Part shown: piece by piece, positions 46,612-55,988 of the stretch
How the letters are laid out: every line of letters begins with the position of its first letter
Position numbering within the stretch: position 1 is the first letter of the stretch
From: an uncultured Clostridia bacterium
GTDB taxonomy: Bacteria > Bacillota > Clostridia > TANB77 > CAG-508
Reading direction: 5' to 3'
NCBI GenBank assembly: GCA_934122235.1
Contig: CAKOWE010000004.1
Coordinates: 1-64,000, forward strand
Length of the DNA stretch: 64,000 bases
Position numbers and translations under genes: made by a program
The notes under the pieces: generated by a model
Seen by the model: the letters and a program-made list of their open reading frames with translations, nothing else
Told to the model about the DNA's origin: nothing
Databases searched by the model: none

Positions 46612-46658
46612 AACAATTTTTCCTCCTCAAATTTGTTACTGTTAAATAACTATTATAT

Positions 46659-46687
46659 ATATTACCTTTTTTTTCTAAAAAAGTCAA
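46659..46687 (-). promoter_or_regulatory. Promoter of minD-minE
   Basis: Minus strand TTGACT (46687-46682), 17-bp spacer, TAATAT (46664-46659), about 50 bp before minD. Confidence 0.6.
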
Positions 46688-46755
46688 TATTTCCGTAGAA
46701 GATTTGGGCTATTTAAAGAAAATACATAATGTTTTTATTAAGTCACTCAATACAT

Positions 46756-47982
46756 TTAACTATACAATTTTTTTAGATATTTTATTCTTTCTTCATACAA
46801 TTTTTGCTTTATTTGTAGTCCGTTTATATTTCCATATTTATTTAATATATATTTTCCATTTATTTCTTGTAACACCTGTTTCCCTAGGAAAGCAAAACTA
46901 TTTACTTGTTCTCTATTTTCCTTATCCGCATCTACAATTAACTGTAAGCCATCTAGTCCTAACATCGATTTTTCTACTCTCTCTAAAAATCGAACCTGTT
47001 TTGCTGGCGTCATTTTAAAGAAAATTCCACCTTTCATATGTTCTTTGGAAGAAGTTATACCACATTTTATCCATATTGTTGGAATGCCTAAATTTTTACC
47101 AAATTCTTTTATAGCACTTTCGCCTTTTACGTCATGTCCATAATGGTGTGGATATTCTTCCTTAGGGGTTAAGCCTTTTCCAAAATCGTGAACAAGAGCT
47201 GCAAATCTTATCTTTAAATCTTTTGTATGTTTAGCACTTGTATCTAACACTATCATGGTATGATTATACGCATCGCCTTCTGGATGATATATTTGAGGTT
47301 GTAACGCTCCAATTAAATTGTATATTTGTTTAAAATGTACATCCAACACATTTGCTTTTCTAAGTATTTCAAAAAATATTGATGGTTTATCTTGAGCTAA
47401 TGCTTTTCTAAATTCATCAAAAACTCTTTCTTTTGATAATGTATTTAGTTCTTGCTTTAAATTATTCATTTGTTGTAATGTATAATCTTCAACATCAAAA
47501 TTTAATTGACTTGCAAATCTTGCGACCCTATAAACTCTTAACGGGTCTTCTGAAAACGCACTTGAAGTTGCCTTTATTATTTTATTTTCTAGGTCTTGCT
47601 TTCCATTATAAGGATCTATAATTTTACCCGTTATTACATCTTTTGCCATTGAATTTATAGTAATATCTCTTCTTGCTAAATCTTGTTCTATAGTTATATT
47701 TTTATTTGTTATTATTTCAAATTCTTTATGTCCAATCCCTGTTTTTCTTTCTAATCTAGCTAGTGCAAATTCTTTGCCATCTATATCATACACTTTAAAA
47801 GCTTTTCCTCTTGAAAAAGCTTTGGGAAACAATCTTTCAAACTCGTTTTCTGTTACTCCAGTAACACAATAATCTTCATCACAAATTTTTCTGCTTAATA
47901 ATTCGTCCCTTACAGCTCCACCAACTAGATATAATTTACCTCCGCATTTATCTAGTATATGTGCTATTTCTATTATGTCCAT
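46756..47982 (-). CDS. cca: CCA tRNA nucleotidyltransferase with HD domain
   Basis: A class II nucleotidyltransferase that adds or repairs the tRNA 3' CCA end; 408 aa. LYLVGGAVRDELL, the metal-binding D35-E-D37 and RRDITINSMA are followed by an HD domain (LVHDFGKGL, HHYGHD). The start at 47982 follows GGGGGG; the frame is open 21 codons further upstream without support. It precedes minD on the same strand. Confidence 0.92.
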   Translation of the reverse strand: MDIIEIAHILDKCGGKLYLVGGAVRDELLSRKICDEDYCVTGVTENEFERLFPKAFSRGKAFKVYDIDGKEFALARLERKTGIGHKEFEIITNKNITIEQDLARRDITINSMAKDVITGKIIDPYNGKQDLENKIIKATSSAFSEDPLRVYRVARFASQLNFDVEDYTLQQMNNLKQELNTLSKERVFDEFRKALAQDKPSIFFEILRKANVLDVHFKQIYNLIGALQPQIYHPEGDAYNHTMIVLDTSAKHTKDLKIRFAALVHDFGKGLTPKEEYPHHYGHDVKGESAIKEFGKNLGIPTIWIKCGITSSKEHMKGGIFFKMTPAKQVRFLERVEKSMLGLDGLQLIVDADKENREQVNSFAFLGKQVLQEINGKYILNKYGNINGLQIKQKLYEERIKYLKKLYS

Positions 47983-48118
47983 TTTTCCCCCCATACACTT
48001 GTTATTTTTAAGTTTCTTATTATAATATATTATCACATACATCATATAATATTCAACACTAATACAGATTATAAAACTTTATATTGTTTTCTTTAACAAT
48101 ATTATTATATAACACAAA

Positions 48119-48150
48119 AAAGGCAACACTTTAATTCTAAAGTGTTGTCT
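48119..48150 (-). terminator. Terminator of the por operon
   Basis: A 12-bp stem (48122-48133 with 48138-48149, one G-T pair) followed by six T on the minus strand, directly after porB. Confidence 0.9.
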
Positions 48151-48163
48151 TTTATTTACTTTA

Positions 48164-49117
48164 TTATAATTCTTTAGTTGCTTCTTCTAGTCTTAATAAT
48201 TCTTCCCATCTTGAATCAACTTCCTTTTGGAATTCTTCTATCATCCACTCATTGCCTGGCTTAAACATATGTTTAAATCTTTTTTGAACTTTTAAAAATT
48301 CTTCTACTGGTAATTTGTTCTTAGGTTTATAATTTACTATATATTTTCCATTTACAACTTCATACAATGGCCAATAGCATGTTTCTACTGCAAGTTTATT
48401 TATATCCATTAACATTTCTGTTTGATATCCCCAACCTCTTGGACATGGTGCTAGCACATTTAAAAAGCATGGTCCTTCTGTATATATAGCTTTTTCTGAT
48501 TTTTCATATAAATCCTTAAAATTTGTTGTTGCAGCAGTTTGCGCAACATATGGTAAATGATGATTTGCCATTATTAATGTTAAATCTTTTCTTGACTGCA
48601 TTTTTCCTGGAATTTTTGTTCCCGCAGGTGTTGTCGTTGTATCAGCAAATTTAGGTGTTGCAGATGATCTTTGTATACCCGTATTCATGTATGCACCATT
48701 ATCATAACATACATATACCATATCATGTCCTCTTTCCATTGCTCCAGATAAACTTTGAATTCCTATATCGTATGTTCCTCCATCTCCACCAAAAGCTATA
48801 AATTTTGTCGTCTTATTTTCTGGTAATTTACCTTGTGCTTTCATTGACTTATAGGCTGCTTCTACTCCTGCACATGTTGCTCCAGCATTTTCAAAAGCAG
48901 TGTGTATAAAAGAATCCGTCCAAGCTGTATATGGATATATAAATGTTGAAACTTCCATACATCCAGTTGCACTTGTTATTACAGCATGATCTTCTGGTTT
49001 TAATGCTCTTAATACCATTCTTGCAATTGGTGGTGCACCACAACCAGCACACATTCTATGTCCAGATGTAAATCTAGATGGTTTATTTGCTACTACTTCC
49101 TTTAGATTGTATGCCAT
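48164..49117 (-). CDS. porB: 2-oxoacid:ferredoxin oxidoreductase, beta subunit (PorB type)
   Basis: The thiamine diphosphate-binding subunit, 317 aa. HRMCAGCGAPPIARM (cluster cysteines) is followed by the TPP-binding FGGDGGTYDIGIQSLSGAMERGHD and CYDNGAYMNTGIQRS, then ANHHLPYVAQ. It oxidises pyruvate, or a related 2-oxoacid, to acyl-CoA and CO2 with ferredoxin. Last gene of the gamma-delta-alpha-beta operon; a one-base gap separates it from the alpha gene. Confidence 0.92.
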   Translation of the reverse strand: MAYNLKEVVANKPSRFTSGHRMCAGCGAPPIARMVLRALKPEDHAVITSATGCMEVSTFIYPYTAWTDSFIHTAFENAGATCAGVEAAYKSMKAQGKLPENKTTKFIAFGGDGGTYDIGIQSLSGAMERGHDMVYVCYDNGAYMNTGIQRSSATPKFADTTTTPAGTKIPGKMQSRKDLTLIMANHHLPYVAQTAATTNFKDLYEKSEKAIYTEGPCFLNVLAPCPRGWGYQTEMLMDINKLAVETCYWPLYEVVNGKYIVNYKPKNKLPVEEFLKVQKRFKHMFKPGNEWMIEEFQKEVDSRWEELLRLEEATKEL

Positions 49118-49118
49118 A

Positions 49119-50306
49119 TTATCTCTCCTCCCTTACGCCTAAATATCTATATGGATTATCTATCTTTCCTGTTTTTACAATTTCACTTAAATCATCATAT
49201 ACTTTTTCTATATCATCTGATTTTGTATCTCTTCCACCTATACCGTATATATAATTTACTGTTGGAACATGTACATTTGCTACATACATTCCTGAAGCAA
49301 CATCTTCGAACAAAGCTCCCCCAGCTGCATTCAAAGAATCTGCTTTATCTAACACAGCAATAGCTTTTATATGTGATAAGGCTTTGGCAATTTCTTCTGC
49401 TGGAAATGGTCTAAATACTCTTACTTTTAGCAATCCAGCTTTTATTCCTTTCTCTCTTAACTTATCTACTGTATATTTTGTTGTTCCTGCAGTTGAATTC
49501 ATACAAACTATTGCAATTTCCGCATCTTCCAATTTGTACTCTTCAAAAAATCCATATTTTCTTCCTGTCATTTTTTCAAAATCTTCTGCCACTTCTAATA
49601 TTACTTTTTTTGCATTTTTCATAGCCTCAGCTTGTTGTCTTTTGTGTTCAAACAAATATGCTTGTAAATCTAAAGGTCCTATTGCTATAGGCTCTTTGTC
49701 ATTTAGCAAATAATGTTCTGGTTTATATGTTCCAACAAATTTCTTTACTAAATCATCTTCTATTAATTCTATATTTTCAATTGAATGCGAAGTTATAAAT
49801 CCATCTTGGCATACCATTAATGGTAATAAAACATCTTTATGTTCCGCTATTCTATGTGCCATAATCAAATTATCATATGCTTCTTGATTATTTTCTGAAA
49901 ATAATTGTATCCATCCAGAATCTCTAACACCCATTGCATCAGAATGATCATTATGTATATTTAATGGACCTGATACCGCTCTGTTTACCAAAGACATTAC
50001 TATTGGCAAACGTAAACTTGAAGCTATGTATATCATTTCCCACATTAAAGATAATCCATTTGATGAAGTTGCTGTCATAGCTCTTGCTCCAGCTGCTTGC
50101 GCACCAATACATGCACTCATTGCACTATGTTCACTTTCTACAGCCACAAATTCTGTGCTTACAGTTCCATTGCTTACAAAACTAGAAAAATATTGTGGTA
50201 TTTCTGTTGATGGTGTTATAGGAAACGCAGCTACAACATCTGGATTTATTTGCTTCATTGCTGTTGCTGCTGCTTCGTTACCACTTAAGCGCTCTCTTAT
50301 TGACAT
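49119..50306 (-). CDS. porA: 2-oxoacid:ferredoxin oxidoreductase, alpha subunit (PorA type)
   Basis: A 395-aa alpha subunit: LSGNEAAATAMKQINPDVVAAFPITPSTEI, VESEHSAMSACIGAQAAGARAMTATSSNGLSLMWEM and NIHNDHSDAMGVRDSGWIQ. These match pyruvate:ferredoxin oxidoreductase of the four-subunit kind more than branched-chain (Vor) enzymes, but the substrate needs testing. ATG after AGGAGG. Confidence 0.92.
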   Translation of the reverse strand: MSIRERLSGNEAAATAMKQINPDVVAAFPITPSTEIPQYFSSFVSNGTVSTEFVAVESEHSAMSACIGAQAAGARAMTATSSNGLSLMWEMIYIASSLRLPIVMSLVNRAVSGPLNIHNDHSDAMGVRDSGWIQLFSENNQEAYDNLIMAHRIAEHKDVLLPLMVCQDGFITSHSIENIELIEDDLVKKFVGTYKPEHYLLNDKEPIAIGPLDLQAYLFEHKRQQAEAMKNAKKVILEVAEDFEKMTGRKYGFFEEYKLEDAEIAIVCMNSTAGTTKYTVDKLREKGIKAGLLKVRVFRPFPAEEIAKALSHIKAIAVLDKADSLNAAGGALFEDVASGMYVANVHVPTVNYIYGIGGRDTKSDDIEKVYDDLSEIVKTGKIDNPYRYLGVREER

Positions 50307-50324
50307 TTTTATTTCTACCTCCTA

Positions 50325-50609
50325 CTATTTCATTTCTATTGCACCGAAAGGACATACTTTTGCGCATACTCCACAGCCCTTACATGCATCATAATTAAAT
50401 TCTTCTCTTTTTTGTTCTTTATTTACTGGTATTGCATCATCTGGGCATACAGGAAAACATAAACCACATTGTTTACATTTTTCAGATATATATATTGGTT
50501 TTAAACTTCTCCAATCTCCAGTTTTAAATTTCTTTGCATTTCCAGCTTCATATATGTTTCCACCTATTGTCAATTCTTCCCAAGGCGTATTACAATCTAT
50601 CTTTGCCAT
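50325..50609 (-). CDS. porD: 2-oxoacid:ferredoxin oxidoreductase, delta subunit (2[4Fe-4S])
   Basis: A 94-aa ferredoxin-like subunit with two complete CxxCxxCxxxCP motifs (CKQCGLCFPVCP and CKGCGVCAKVCP) that relay electrons to free ferredoxin. ATG after GGAGG. Lies between the gamma and alpha genes as in other four-subunit operons. Confidence 0.93.
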   Translation of the reverse strand: MAKIDCNTPWEELTIGGNIYEAGNAKKFKTGDWRSLKPIYISEKCKQCGLCFPVCPDDAIPVNKEQKREEFNYDACKGCGVCAKVCPFGAIEMK

Positions 50610-50643
50610 ATTTCCTCCTTATTACTCATTTATTAACTTACTT

Positions 50644-51225
50644 TTATTGAATCTCTTTAACCTCTTTTAAAGACATTTCCAATGCTTTCATATTTCCTTC
50701 AATTACTTCTGGTTTTTTTGCAAATTTATGTTTAAATGAGCCTATCATATCATTTAAGAATTCGTTTTCTTCCATAACTTTACTTACCTTCACAACAGCT
50801 GCTAACATTGGAGTATTTGGAAAATATTTTCCTAATGTTTCCATTGATACTTTTCTAGCATCTATTGTATAAACTTTTCCTTTATATCCATTCAATACTT
50901 TTTTTAAATATTCTCCATTTTTAGTTGTATTTATAATAATTGCTCCTGTTTCTTTTAGTCCTGCTGTAACATTTACTGTTTCTAATAAAGTATCATCAAC
51001 AACCACAACATAATCTGGTTCATAAATATTACTATGTATTGTAATTGGTTTATTACTTATTCTATTGTATGCAGTTATTGGAGCACCCATTCTTTCTGGA
51101 CCATATTCAGGAAATCCTTGAATGTACTTTCCAGTATTAAATGCAGCATCTGCCAATAATAATGATGCTGTTTTTGCACCTTGACCGCCTCTTCCGTGCC
51201 ATCTTATTTCTATTAAGTTTTCCAT
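50644..51225 (-). CDS. porC: 2-oxoacid:ferredoxin oxidoreductase, gamma subunit
   Basis: A 193-aa gamma subunit: RWHGRGGQGAKTASLLLADAAF, QGFPEYGPERMGAPITAYNR and PDYVVVVDDTLLE. First gene of porC-D-A-B, an order known from Thermotoga-type enzymes. A near-consensus promoter lies about 30 bp upstream. This operon links central carbon oxidation to ferredoxin and marks the organism as an anaerobe. Confidence 0.93.
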   Translation of the reverse strand: MENLIEIRWHGRGGQGAKTASLLLADAAFNTGKYIQGFPEYGPERMGAPITAYNRISNKPITIHSNIYEPDYVVVVDDTLLETVNVTAGLKETGAIIINTTKNGEYLKKVLNGYKGKVYTIDARKVSMETLGKYFPNTPMLAAVVKVSKVMEENEFLNDMIGSFKHKFAKKPEVIEGNMKALEMSLKEVKEIQ

Positions 51226-51256
51226 TGTTTATCCTCCTTTAGCATTTTTCACTACT

Positions 51257-51285
51257 AGTATATTGCTATTTTTATCTCATGTCAA
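51257..51285 (-). promoter_or_regulatory. Promoter of the por operon
   Basis: Minus strand TTGACA (51285-51280), 17-bp spacer, TATACT (51262-51257); near-perfect sigma-A site. Confidence 0.8.
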
Positions 51286-51417
51286 TATTACTAAACCACC
51301 TACATCGTATTAATATATCACCAAAACTCGTTTTTTTACTATAAATTTTACATTTTATCATCATTTATGATATAATAACAACATCATTATTATGTTTGCT
51401 AATTGGAGGTAATCTTT

Positions 51418-51657
51418 ATGGACATGAAACTAGTTAAGAGAGTGGTGAATTATTTTAACACTCACCATTCAACTGTAAGAAAAACAGCAGAAGCCTTTGG
51501 GATATCCGAATCGATAGTTTACAAGTATTTGACCGTAGTTATGCCCAATGAAACATCAAAAAAAATATTGGAAACCAACCGGTTAATAGCTCATATAAAT
51601 GGTGGAGAAACCACAAAAGCCAACTGGATACTTAAGAATCACAACTCCAACAAATAA
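51418..51657 (+). CDS. spoIIID: SpoIIID-like sporulation regulator, contains an in-frame CGG
   Basis: A 79-aa DNA-binding protein. The helix-turn-helix STVRKTAEAFGISESIVYKYLT and the C-terminal HINGGETTKANW match SpoIIID, the mother-cell regulator. The ATG at 51418 follows GGAGG. Composition is less AT-rich than neighbours. Codon 55 is CGG (51580-51582); a +1 shift would meet TAA one codon later, and the SpoIIID signature lies beyond it in frame zero. So CGG must be read in frame here, presumably as Arg, where relatives have Lys or Arg. The protein is divergent, so a second spoIIID elsewhere is possible. Confidence 0.75.
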   Translation: MDMKLVKRVVNYFNTHHSTVRKTAEAFGISESIVYKYLTVVMPNETSKKILETNRLIAHINGGETTKANWILKNHNSNK

Positions 51658-51662
51658 TTAGT

Positions 51663-51700
51663 AAGAAAGAAGGAATCACATTTGATTCCTTCTTTTCTTT
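51663..51700. terminator. Bidirectional terminator after the spoIIID-like gene
   Basis: A 12-bp stem AAGAAGGAATCA/TGATTCCTTCTT with T-rich flank, reaching the ferredoxin stop on the other strand. Confidence 0.85.
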
Positions 51701-51872
51701 AATCTTCTTGAATTGGTGCTCCAACTGGGCAAACGCCCTCGCATGTACCACATTCTATACAACATTCCTTATTTATTACATATCTTTCTTCACCCTGTGA
51801 AATACATCCAACAGGACATTCTGCTGCACAAGCTCCACAACTTATACATTTGTCTGTTATTTTGTATGCCAT
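51699..51872 (-). CDS. 2[4Fe-4S] ferredoxin
   Basis: A 57-aa clostridial-type ferredoxin with two CxxCxxCxxxCP motifs (CISCGACAAECP, CIECGTCEGVCP). A probable electron acceptor for the adjacent 2-oxoacid oxidoreductase. The start MAYKIT at 51872 follows AGGTGGTG. Confidence 0.95.
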   Translation of the reverse strand: MAYKITDKCISCGACAAECPVGCISQGEERYVINKECCIECGTCEGVCPVGAPIQED

Positions 51873-51900
51873 TTTTATCACCACCTTTTATTAATTAATT

Positions 51901-52815
51901 CTAATACTCTTCTTCTTTTTTATCCATTTTCTCTAGTTTTTCTAAATTTTCTAATTCCTTTAAATCTTCTATATTGTCTACTTTAATGTCATCTTTTTCT
52001 TCTGCATCCTTGATTATTTTTATCTCTTTTGCATCATATCTTTTATAAAAAGTATCTTCTGCCTCTGTAAATCTTACTTTTACTCTCTCTTTTAAAGTTT
52101 CTACTCCACACACTTCTCCAACACCATCTTCAGTTTTTACTATGGCTCCAATTTTAGGTAATCTCTTTAATTTTTCCTCATACACTTCCTGCTCATATTT
52201 TAAACAACACATTAACCTTCCACAGTTACCAGATATCTTTGATGGATTTAAAGAAATATTTTGTTCTTTTGCCATTTTTATTGATACGGTTTCAAAATTT
52301 CCTAAAAAAGAACAACAGCAAAGTTCTCTTCCACACATTCCATTACCGCCCAACCTTTTTATTTCATCTCTTACTCCAATTTGTCTTAATTCTATTCTTG
52401 TTTTAAATACTGCTGCTAAATCCTTTACTAATTCTCTAAAATCTATTCTTCCATCTGCAGTAAAATAAAATAATATTTTAGAATTATCAAATTTATACTC
52501 TACATCTATTAAATTCATATTTAAATTATGTTTTTTTATTTTTTCTTGACATATTTTTAAAGCTTCTTTTTCTTTAGATTTATTTTCATTGTATTGTTTT
52601 ATATCTTTATGTGTTGCAATTCTTACAACTTTTTTTAAAGGATTTGTTATTTTTTCCTCCGGTAATTGTCTATTAGATATTACTACTTCTCCATATTCAT
52701 CTCCATTAGCAGTTTCTACTATAACGTGTGTTCCCTTTTCTATTGTAAGATTATTTGAATCAAAAAAGTATATTTTCCCCGGTTTTTTAAATCTTACACC
52801 TACTATATTTTCCAT
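51901..52815 (-). CDS. ricT: PSP1-domain protein RicT (YaaT)
   Basis: A 304-aa member of the RicTAF (Y) complex that guides RNase Y cleavage and affects sporulation and biofilm in Bacillus. The cysteine-rich PSP1 core reads GGNGMCGRELCCCSFLGNFETVS and SGNCGRLMCCLKYEQ. These cysteines bind an Fe-S cluster in Bacillus. The C-terminus is an acidic coiled tail. It follows holB, as in Bacillus. RNase Y itself is at 37041. Confidence 0.92.
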   Translation of the reverse strand: MENIVGVRFKKPGKIYFFDSNNLTIEKGTHVIVETANGDEYGEVVISNRQLPEEKITNPLKKVVRIATHKDIKQYNENKSKEKEALKICQEKIKKHNLNMNLIDVEYKFDNSKILFYFTADGRIDFRELVKDLAAVFKTRIELRQIGVRDEIKRLGGNGMCGRELCCCSFLGNFETVSIKMAKEQNISLNPSKISGNCGRLMCCLKYEQEVYEEKLKRLPKIGAIVKTEDGVGEVCGVETLKERVKVRFTEAEDTFYKRYDAKEIKIIKDAEEKDDIKVDNIEDLKELENLEKLEKMDKKEEEY

Positions 52816-52837
52816 ACTAATCTCCTTTTATGATTAA

Positions 52838-53740
52838 TTATTCATTTATCATTTCCCATATATTCAATAATAAGTTATCTATTGTCATGTCTAAATTTGC
52901 ATTTTTCTTTATTCTATCTTTAGTATCTTCTACTGTTTGAATTGTTTTTATGTAGCCTATTTTGTTTTCATTCTTTTCTAATTTATCAAAAAACAATACA
53001 TTTATATATTCTAATATATTCATTGCCTCATCTTTATTTTTAGTTATTAACTCTTTTTTATTTAATAAATCTATTATATTTATATTTTCTATATTATTAA
53101 ATACTTTTTCTATTTCTAAATATATGTCTTGCTTTCCTTTTAAATTTATTGCCTTTTCTACACTTCCAGAAAATAGTTTCAGCATATTTTCTGTTATGTT
53201 TGTGTATTCATATTTATCTATCAACAATTTCTTTAGTTCTTCATCGTTTATTTTATTAAAATTTATTTTGACACATCTTGATCTTATAGTGTTTAAAAAC
53301 ATGTTTTCATTTGTTCCTATTAATATTATTACAACGTATTCAGGTGGTTCTTCTAAAGTTTTTAACAAACAATTTTGAGCTTCTTTAGTCATTAAATCTG
53401 CATTATTTATTATATATACTTTTTTGCTTGATATTATTGGCTTTTCATATATTTTATTGTTCATCAAACGTATTTGCTCTATTTTTATACTATTTTCATC
53501 AGGTTCTATTACTTGAAAATCAGGATTATTAGAACTTTCAAATTCTATACACGATTTACACTTGTTACATCCATTCTGCTCATTACATAAAATTGCTTTT
53601 GCAAATTCTTTAGCAAACAAAAACTTTCCAATTCCAGATATGCCTAAAAAAAGATATCCATGCGACACATTTTTCTTTTTTACTATTTCTTCTAATAAAA
53701 TTTTGTTGTTATCATTTCCTATAAGATTTTCAAAATTCAT
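52838..53740 (-). CDS. holB: DNA polymerase III delta-prime subunit
   Basis: A clamp-loader subunit of 300 aa. It has HGYLFLGISGIGKFLFA (a degenerate P-loop), a four-cysteine zinc module (CNEQNGCNKCKSC) and LLKTLEEPPEYVVIILIGTNE with RSRCVKI. ATG separated by one base from the lepB stop, so lepB-holB-ricT form an operon. Confidence 0.9.
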   Translation of the reverse strand: MNFENLIGNDNNKILLEEIVKKKNVSHGYLFLGISGIGKFLFAKEFAKAILCNEQNGCNKCKSCIEFESSNNPDFQVIEPDENSIKIEQIRLMNNKIYEKPIISSKKVYIINNADLMTKEAQNCLLKTLEEPPEYVVIILIGTNENMFLNTIRSRCVKINFNKINDEELKKLLIDKYEYTNITENMLKLFSGSVEKAINLKGKQDIYLEIEKVFNNIENINIIDLLNKKELITKNKDEAMNILEYINVLFFDKLEKNENKIGYIKTIQTVEDTKDRIKKNANLDMTIDNLLLNIWEMINE

Positions 53741-53741
53741 T

Positions 53742-54383
53742 TTAATTTACCTTTCCAAACTTATTAATTGGCCAAAATCTGAAAAGCACTTTACTTTCAA
53801 CTTTATCTATAGGAACACAACCAAAAGCTCTACTATCTGTACTACCTCTTCTATTATCTCCTAAAACAAATATGCAACCTTCTGGAACCACTAAATCTGT
53901 AAAAACTCCTCCTAAAGATTCTGTAGTCATACCTTCTGGCAAATAATCTTCTGCTAGAGCCCCTCCGTTTATGTACACTTTGCCATCTTTTATTTCTACG
54001 TGCTCTCCTGGCATTCCAATTATTCTTTTAATAAAACTAATTTTTCCATTTTCTAAGAAATAATAGTTAAATTTTTCCCACCAATTTGTTGGATTGTAAT
54101 TATATATAGCAACTGGATTATTTAAATCTGGAACTCTTACATTAGTAACTGATGGTGATTCAAATGTTATTATATCTCCTCTTTTTAGTTCTCCATTAAC
54201 TGTTCTATTCCACCTATTTAATACTAATCTATCGTTTTCCATCAACGTTGTTGTCATTGATGTTTGGTTTACTACTGTTGGTGTTCCTATAAAATGTCTA
54301 AATAGCAAAGCTAATATTATGGCAATTACAATACATAAACCCCATTCTAATATATTTTTTACCTTTGGACTAACTCTTATCAT
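53742..54383 (-). CDS. lepB: Type I signal peptidase
   Basis: A 213-aa membrane protease that removes signal peptides: one N-terminal helix (11-32), catalytic S42 (NQTSMTTTL) and K119 (FIKRIIGMPGE), then LGDNRRGSTDSRAFG. ATG after AGAAGG. It heads the lepB-holB-ricT group. Confidence 0.94.
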   Translation of the reverse strand: MIRVSPKVKNILEWGLCIVIAIILALLFRHFIGTPTVVNQTSMTTTLMENDRLVLNRWNRTVNGELKRGDIITFESPSVTNVRVPDLNNPVAIYNYNPTNWWEKFNYYFLENGKISFIKRIIGMPGEHVEIKDGKVYINGGALAEDYLPEGMTTESLGGVFTDLVVPEGCIFVLGDNRRGSTDSRAFGCVPIDKVESKVLFRFWPINKFGKVN

Positions 54384-54471
54384 TTGAATATGACCTTCTT
54401 TCTAAAATACCATTTTATTATACAATAGTTAATAGAATTAATCAATGTTTTATTTGTGTTTTATAAAAACA

Positions 54472-55891
54472 TTATTGTTTAGTTGGTATTTGTATAACTA
54501 CCTCTGTTCCTTGCCCCACAACACTTTTTATATCTATACTTCCATTATTTTGATCTAATATCTCTTTAGCAATTGATAATCCGAAGTCCTGTTCCTCCCA
54601 TCTCGCGTGTTCTTGCTTTATCAACTCTATAAAATCTTTCAAAAATTCTTTCTAAATCTTCTTCTGGTATGCCTATACCATTATCAATAATTTTAATATA
54701 TGCATTATTATAAACAAATCCAACATATAACTTTATTTTGCCGAAATCTCTTGTATATTTTATGCTATTAGACAATATGTTTAGTACAACTCTTTCTATT
54801 CCATATTTATCTGCATATACCGGCGGAACATTTGCAGTAACAAAGCATTCTGTTTCTTGATGTTTTTTTTGTATTTCTATTTGCAACTTCTCTTGGCATT
54901 TTTTCACTAGTTCTCCCAAATCAAACTCTGTTTTTTCTGTTTGTGTTTTAGAATTATCATATCGTGATAATATCAATAAATCACTAACTAATTTTGCCAT
55001 TCTTCTTGCTTCAGATGCTATCACATTTAAAAATTTATCTTGTATATCTTTTTCGTATTCTCCTTCTAGCAATGTATCCGCATATCCCATTATTGAAGTT
55101 ATTGGTGTTTTTAATTCATGTGATACATCTGCAACAAATTCTTTTCTCATATTGTCCAATTTTACATGTTCTGTTATATCTTGAATAACTACTATTATTC
55201 CACCAGGTCTATCATTTTCGTCTTTATAAGGAGCAAAAAACATATTTATGTATCTATCCCCAACTTTAACTTTTTGCTCTGATGATGTCCAATTTTCTAA
55301 GTATATAATTTTCTCCATGTTTATATCTACATTTATTTTTTTGAATATTTTTTCGAATGTATCATCTTCTTTATCTAAACCTAAAAATGTTATTGCTGCT
55401 GGATTTATATGAATAATCTCCCCATTTATTCCAAAAGCAATAATTCCATCTGTCATATGCAAAAGAATTGTTTCCATCTGCTTCTTTTGTCTTGTTGCTT
55501 CATTTAAATTTTGCTTCATTTCTACACTTATATAATTAAAAGCATCTGTCAAATCAGTAATTTCATTTTTCTTTTTTTCATCTGTTTTATTTGTTTTTAT
55601 TGTTTCGCCTGTAACCATTTTTTCTGCGCTTTTAATTAACTTTGTTGTAGGATTTATTATATGCTTATTAACAAACAAACCAATCATAATTGAAATAATA
55701 GCAAATATGGACATTCCTGAGATAAATAATATTTTGCTTTGTTGAATTTGAACTTCAACAGCTTCTTTTTCTATTACATTTTGTTCTAATTGTCTCATTG
55801 TTGACATTGAAAAGAATCCAATTCCTGATATTACAATAATTCCAACTATAACTAATACTAATATTATTTTTATTTGAATATTTTTAAACAA
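54472..55891 (-). CDS. walK: WalK/PhoR-like sensor kinase, read through a +1 frameshift at CGG
   Basis: A 472-aa membrane histidine kinase paired with the regulator at 55989. Two helices (8-27, 54-75), HAMP (73-125) and PAS (140-245) precede HisKA with H258 (DVSHELKTPI) and the ATPase N-box (NILSNSIKYT) and G1 (DNGIGIP). At the G2 box, frame zero reads CGG (54583-54581) and stops five codons later. Skipping the C gives GTGL-GLSIAKEILDQNNG and a normal ending VGQGTEVVIQIPTKQ, stop 54472. The start is a TTG at 55891 after AAGGA; the frame is open 20 codons further. WalK versus PhoR cannot be settled by motif. Confidence 0.85.
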
Positions 55892-55943
55892 TTCTACATC
55901 CTTCTTTCTAGTTATTATTTGATATATAACTTGCAATATATAA

Positions 55944-55963
55944 GGGCACATTGTAATGTGCCC
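55944..55963 (-). terminator. Hairpin between walR and walK genes
   Basis: An 8-bp stem GGGCACAT/ATGTGCCC with a 4-nt loop, no T-run on the minus strand. It may lower kinase expression relative to the regulator. Confidence 0.5.
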
Positions 55964-55988
55964 CCTACATTAATTACATTTTTCACAT

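Noticed and set aside
46756..48045. Longer start for cca (429 aa)
   Set aside because: The extra 21 residues lack family similarity and a ribosome binding site; GGGGGG precedes the ATG at 47982.
23560..54620. prfB-style internal Shine-Dalgarno as the frameshift trigger
   Set aside because: AGGAGA lies 13-18 bases before the tsaE site and AAAGG or AGGA lies near tsaB and walK, but yabG and the glucan synthase sites have nothing similar, so it is not common to the set.
18927..55963. GGGCACA hairpins at 18927, 45089 and 55944 as copies of one mobile repeat
   Set aside because: Only the stem core is shared; loops and flanks differ, and all sit at gene ends as ordinary terminator-type hairpins would.
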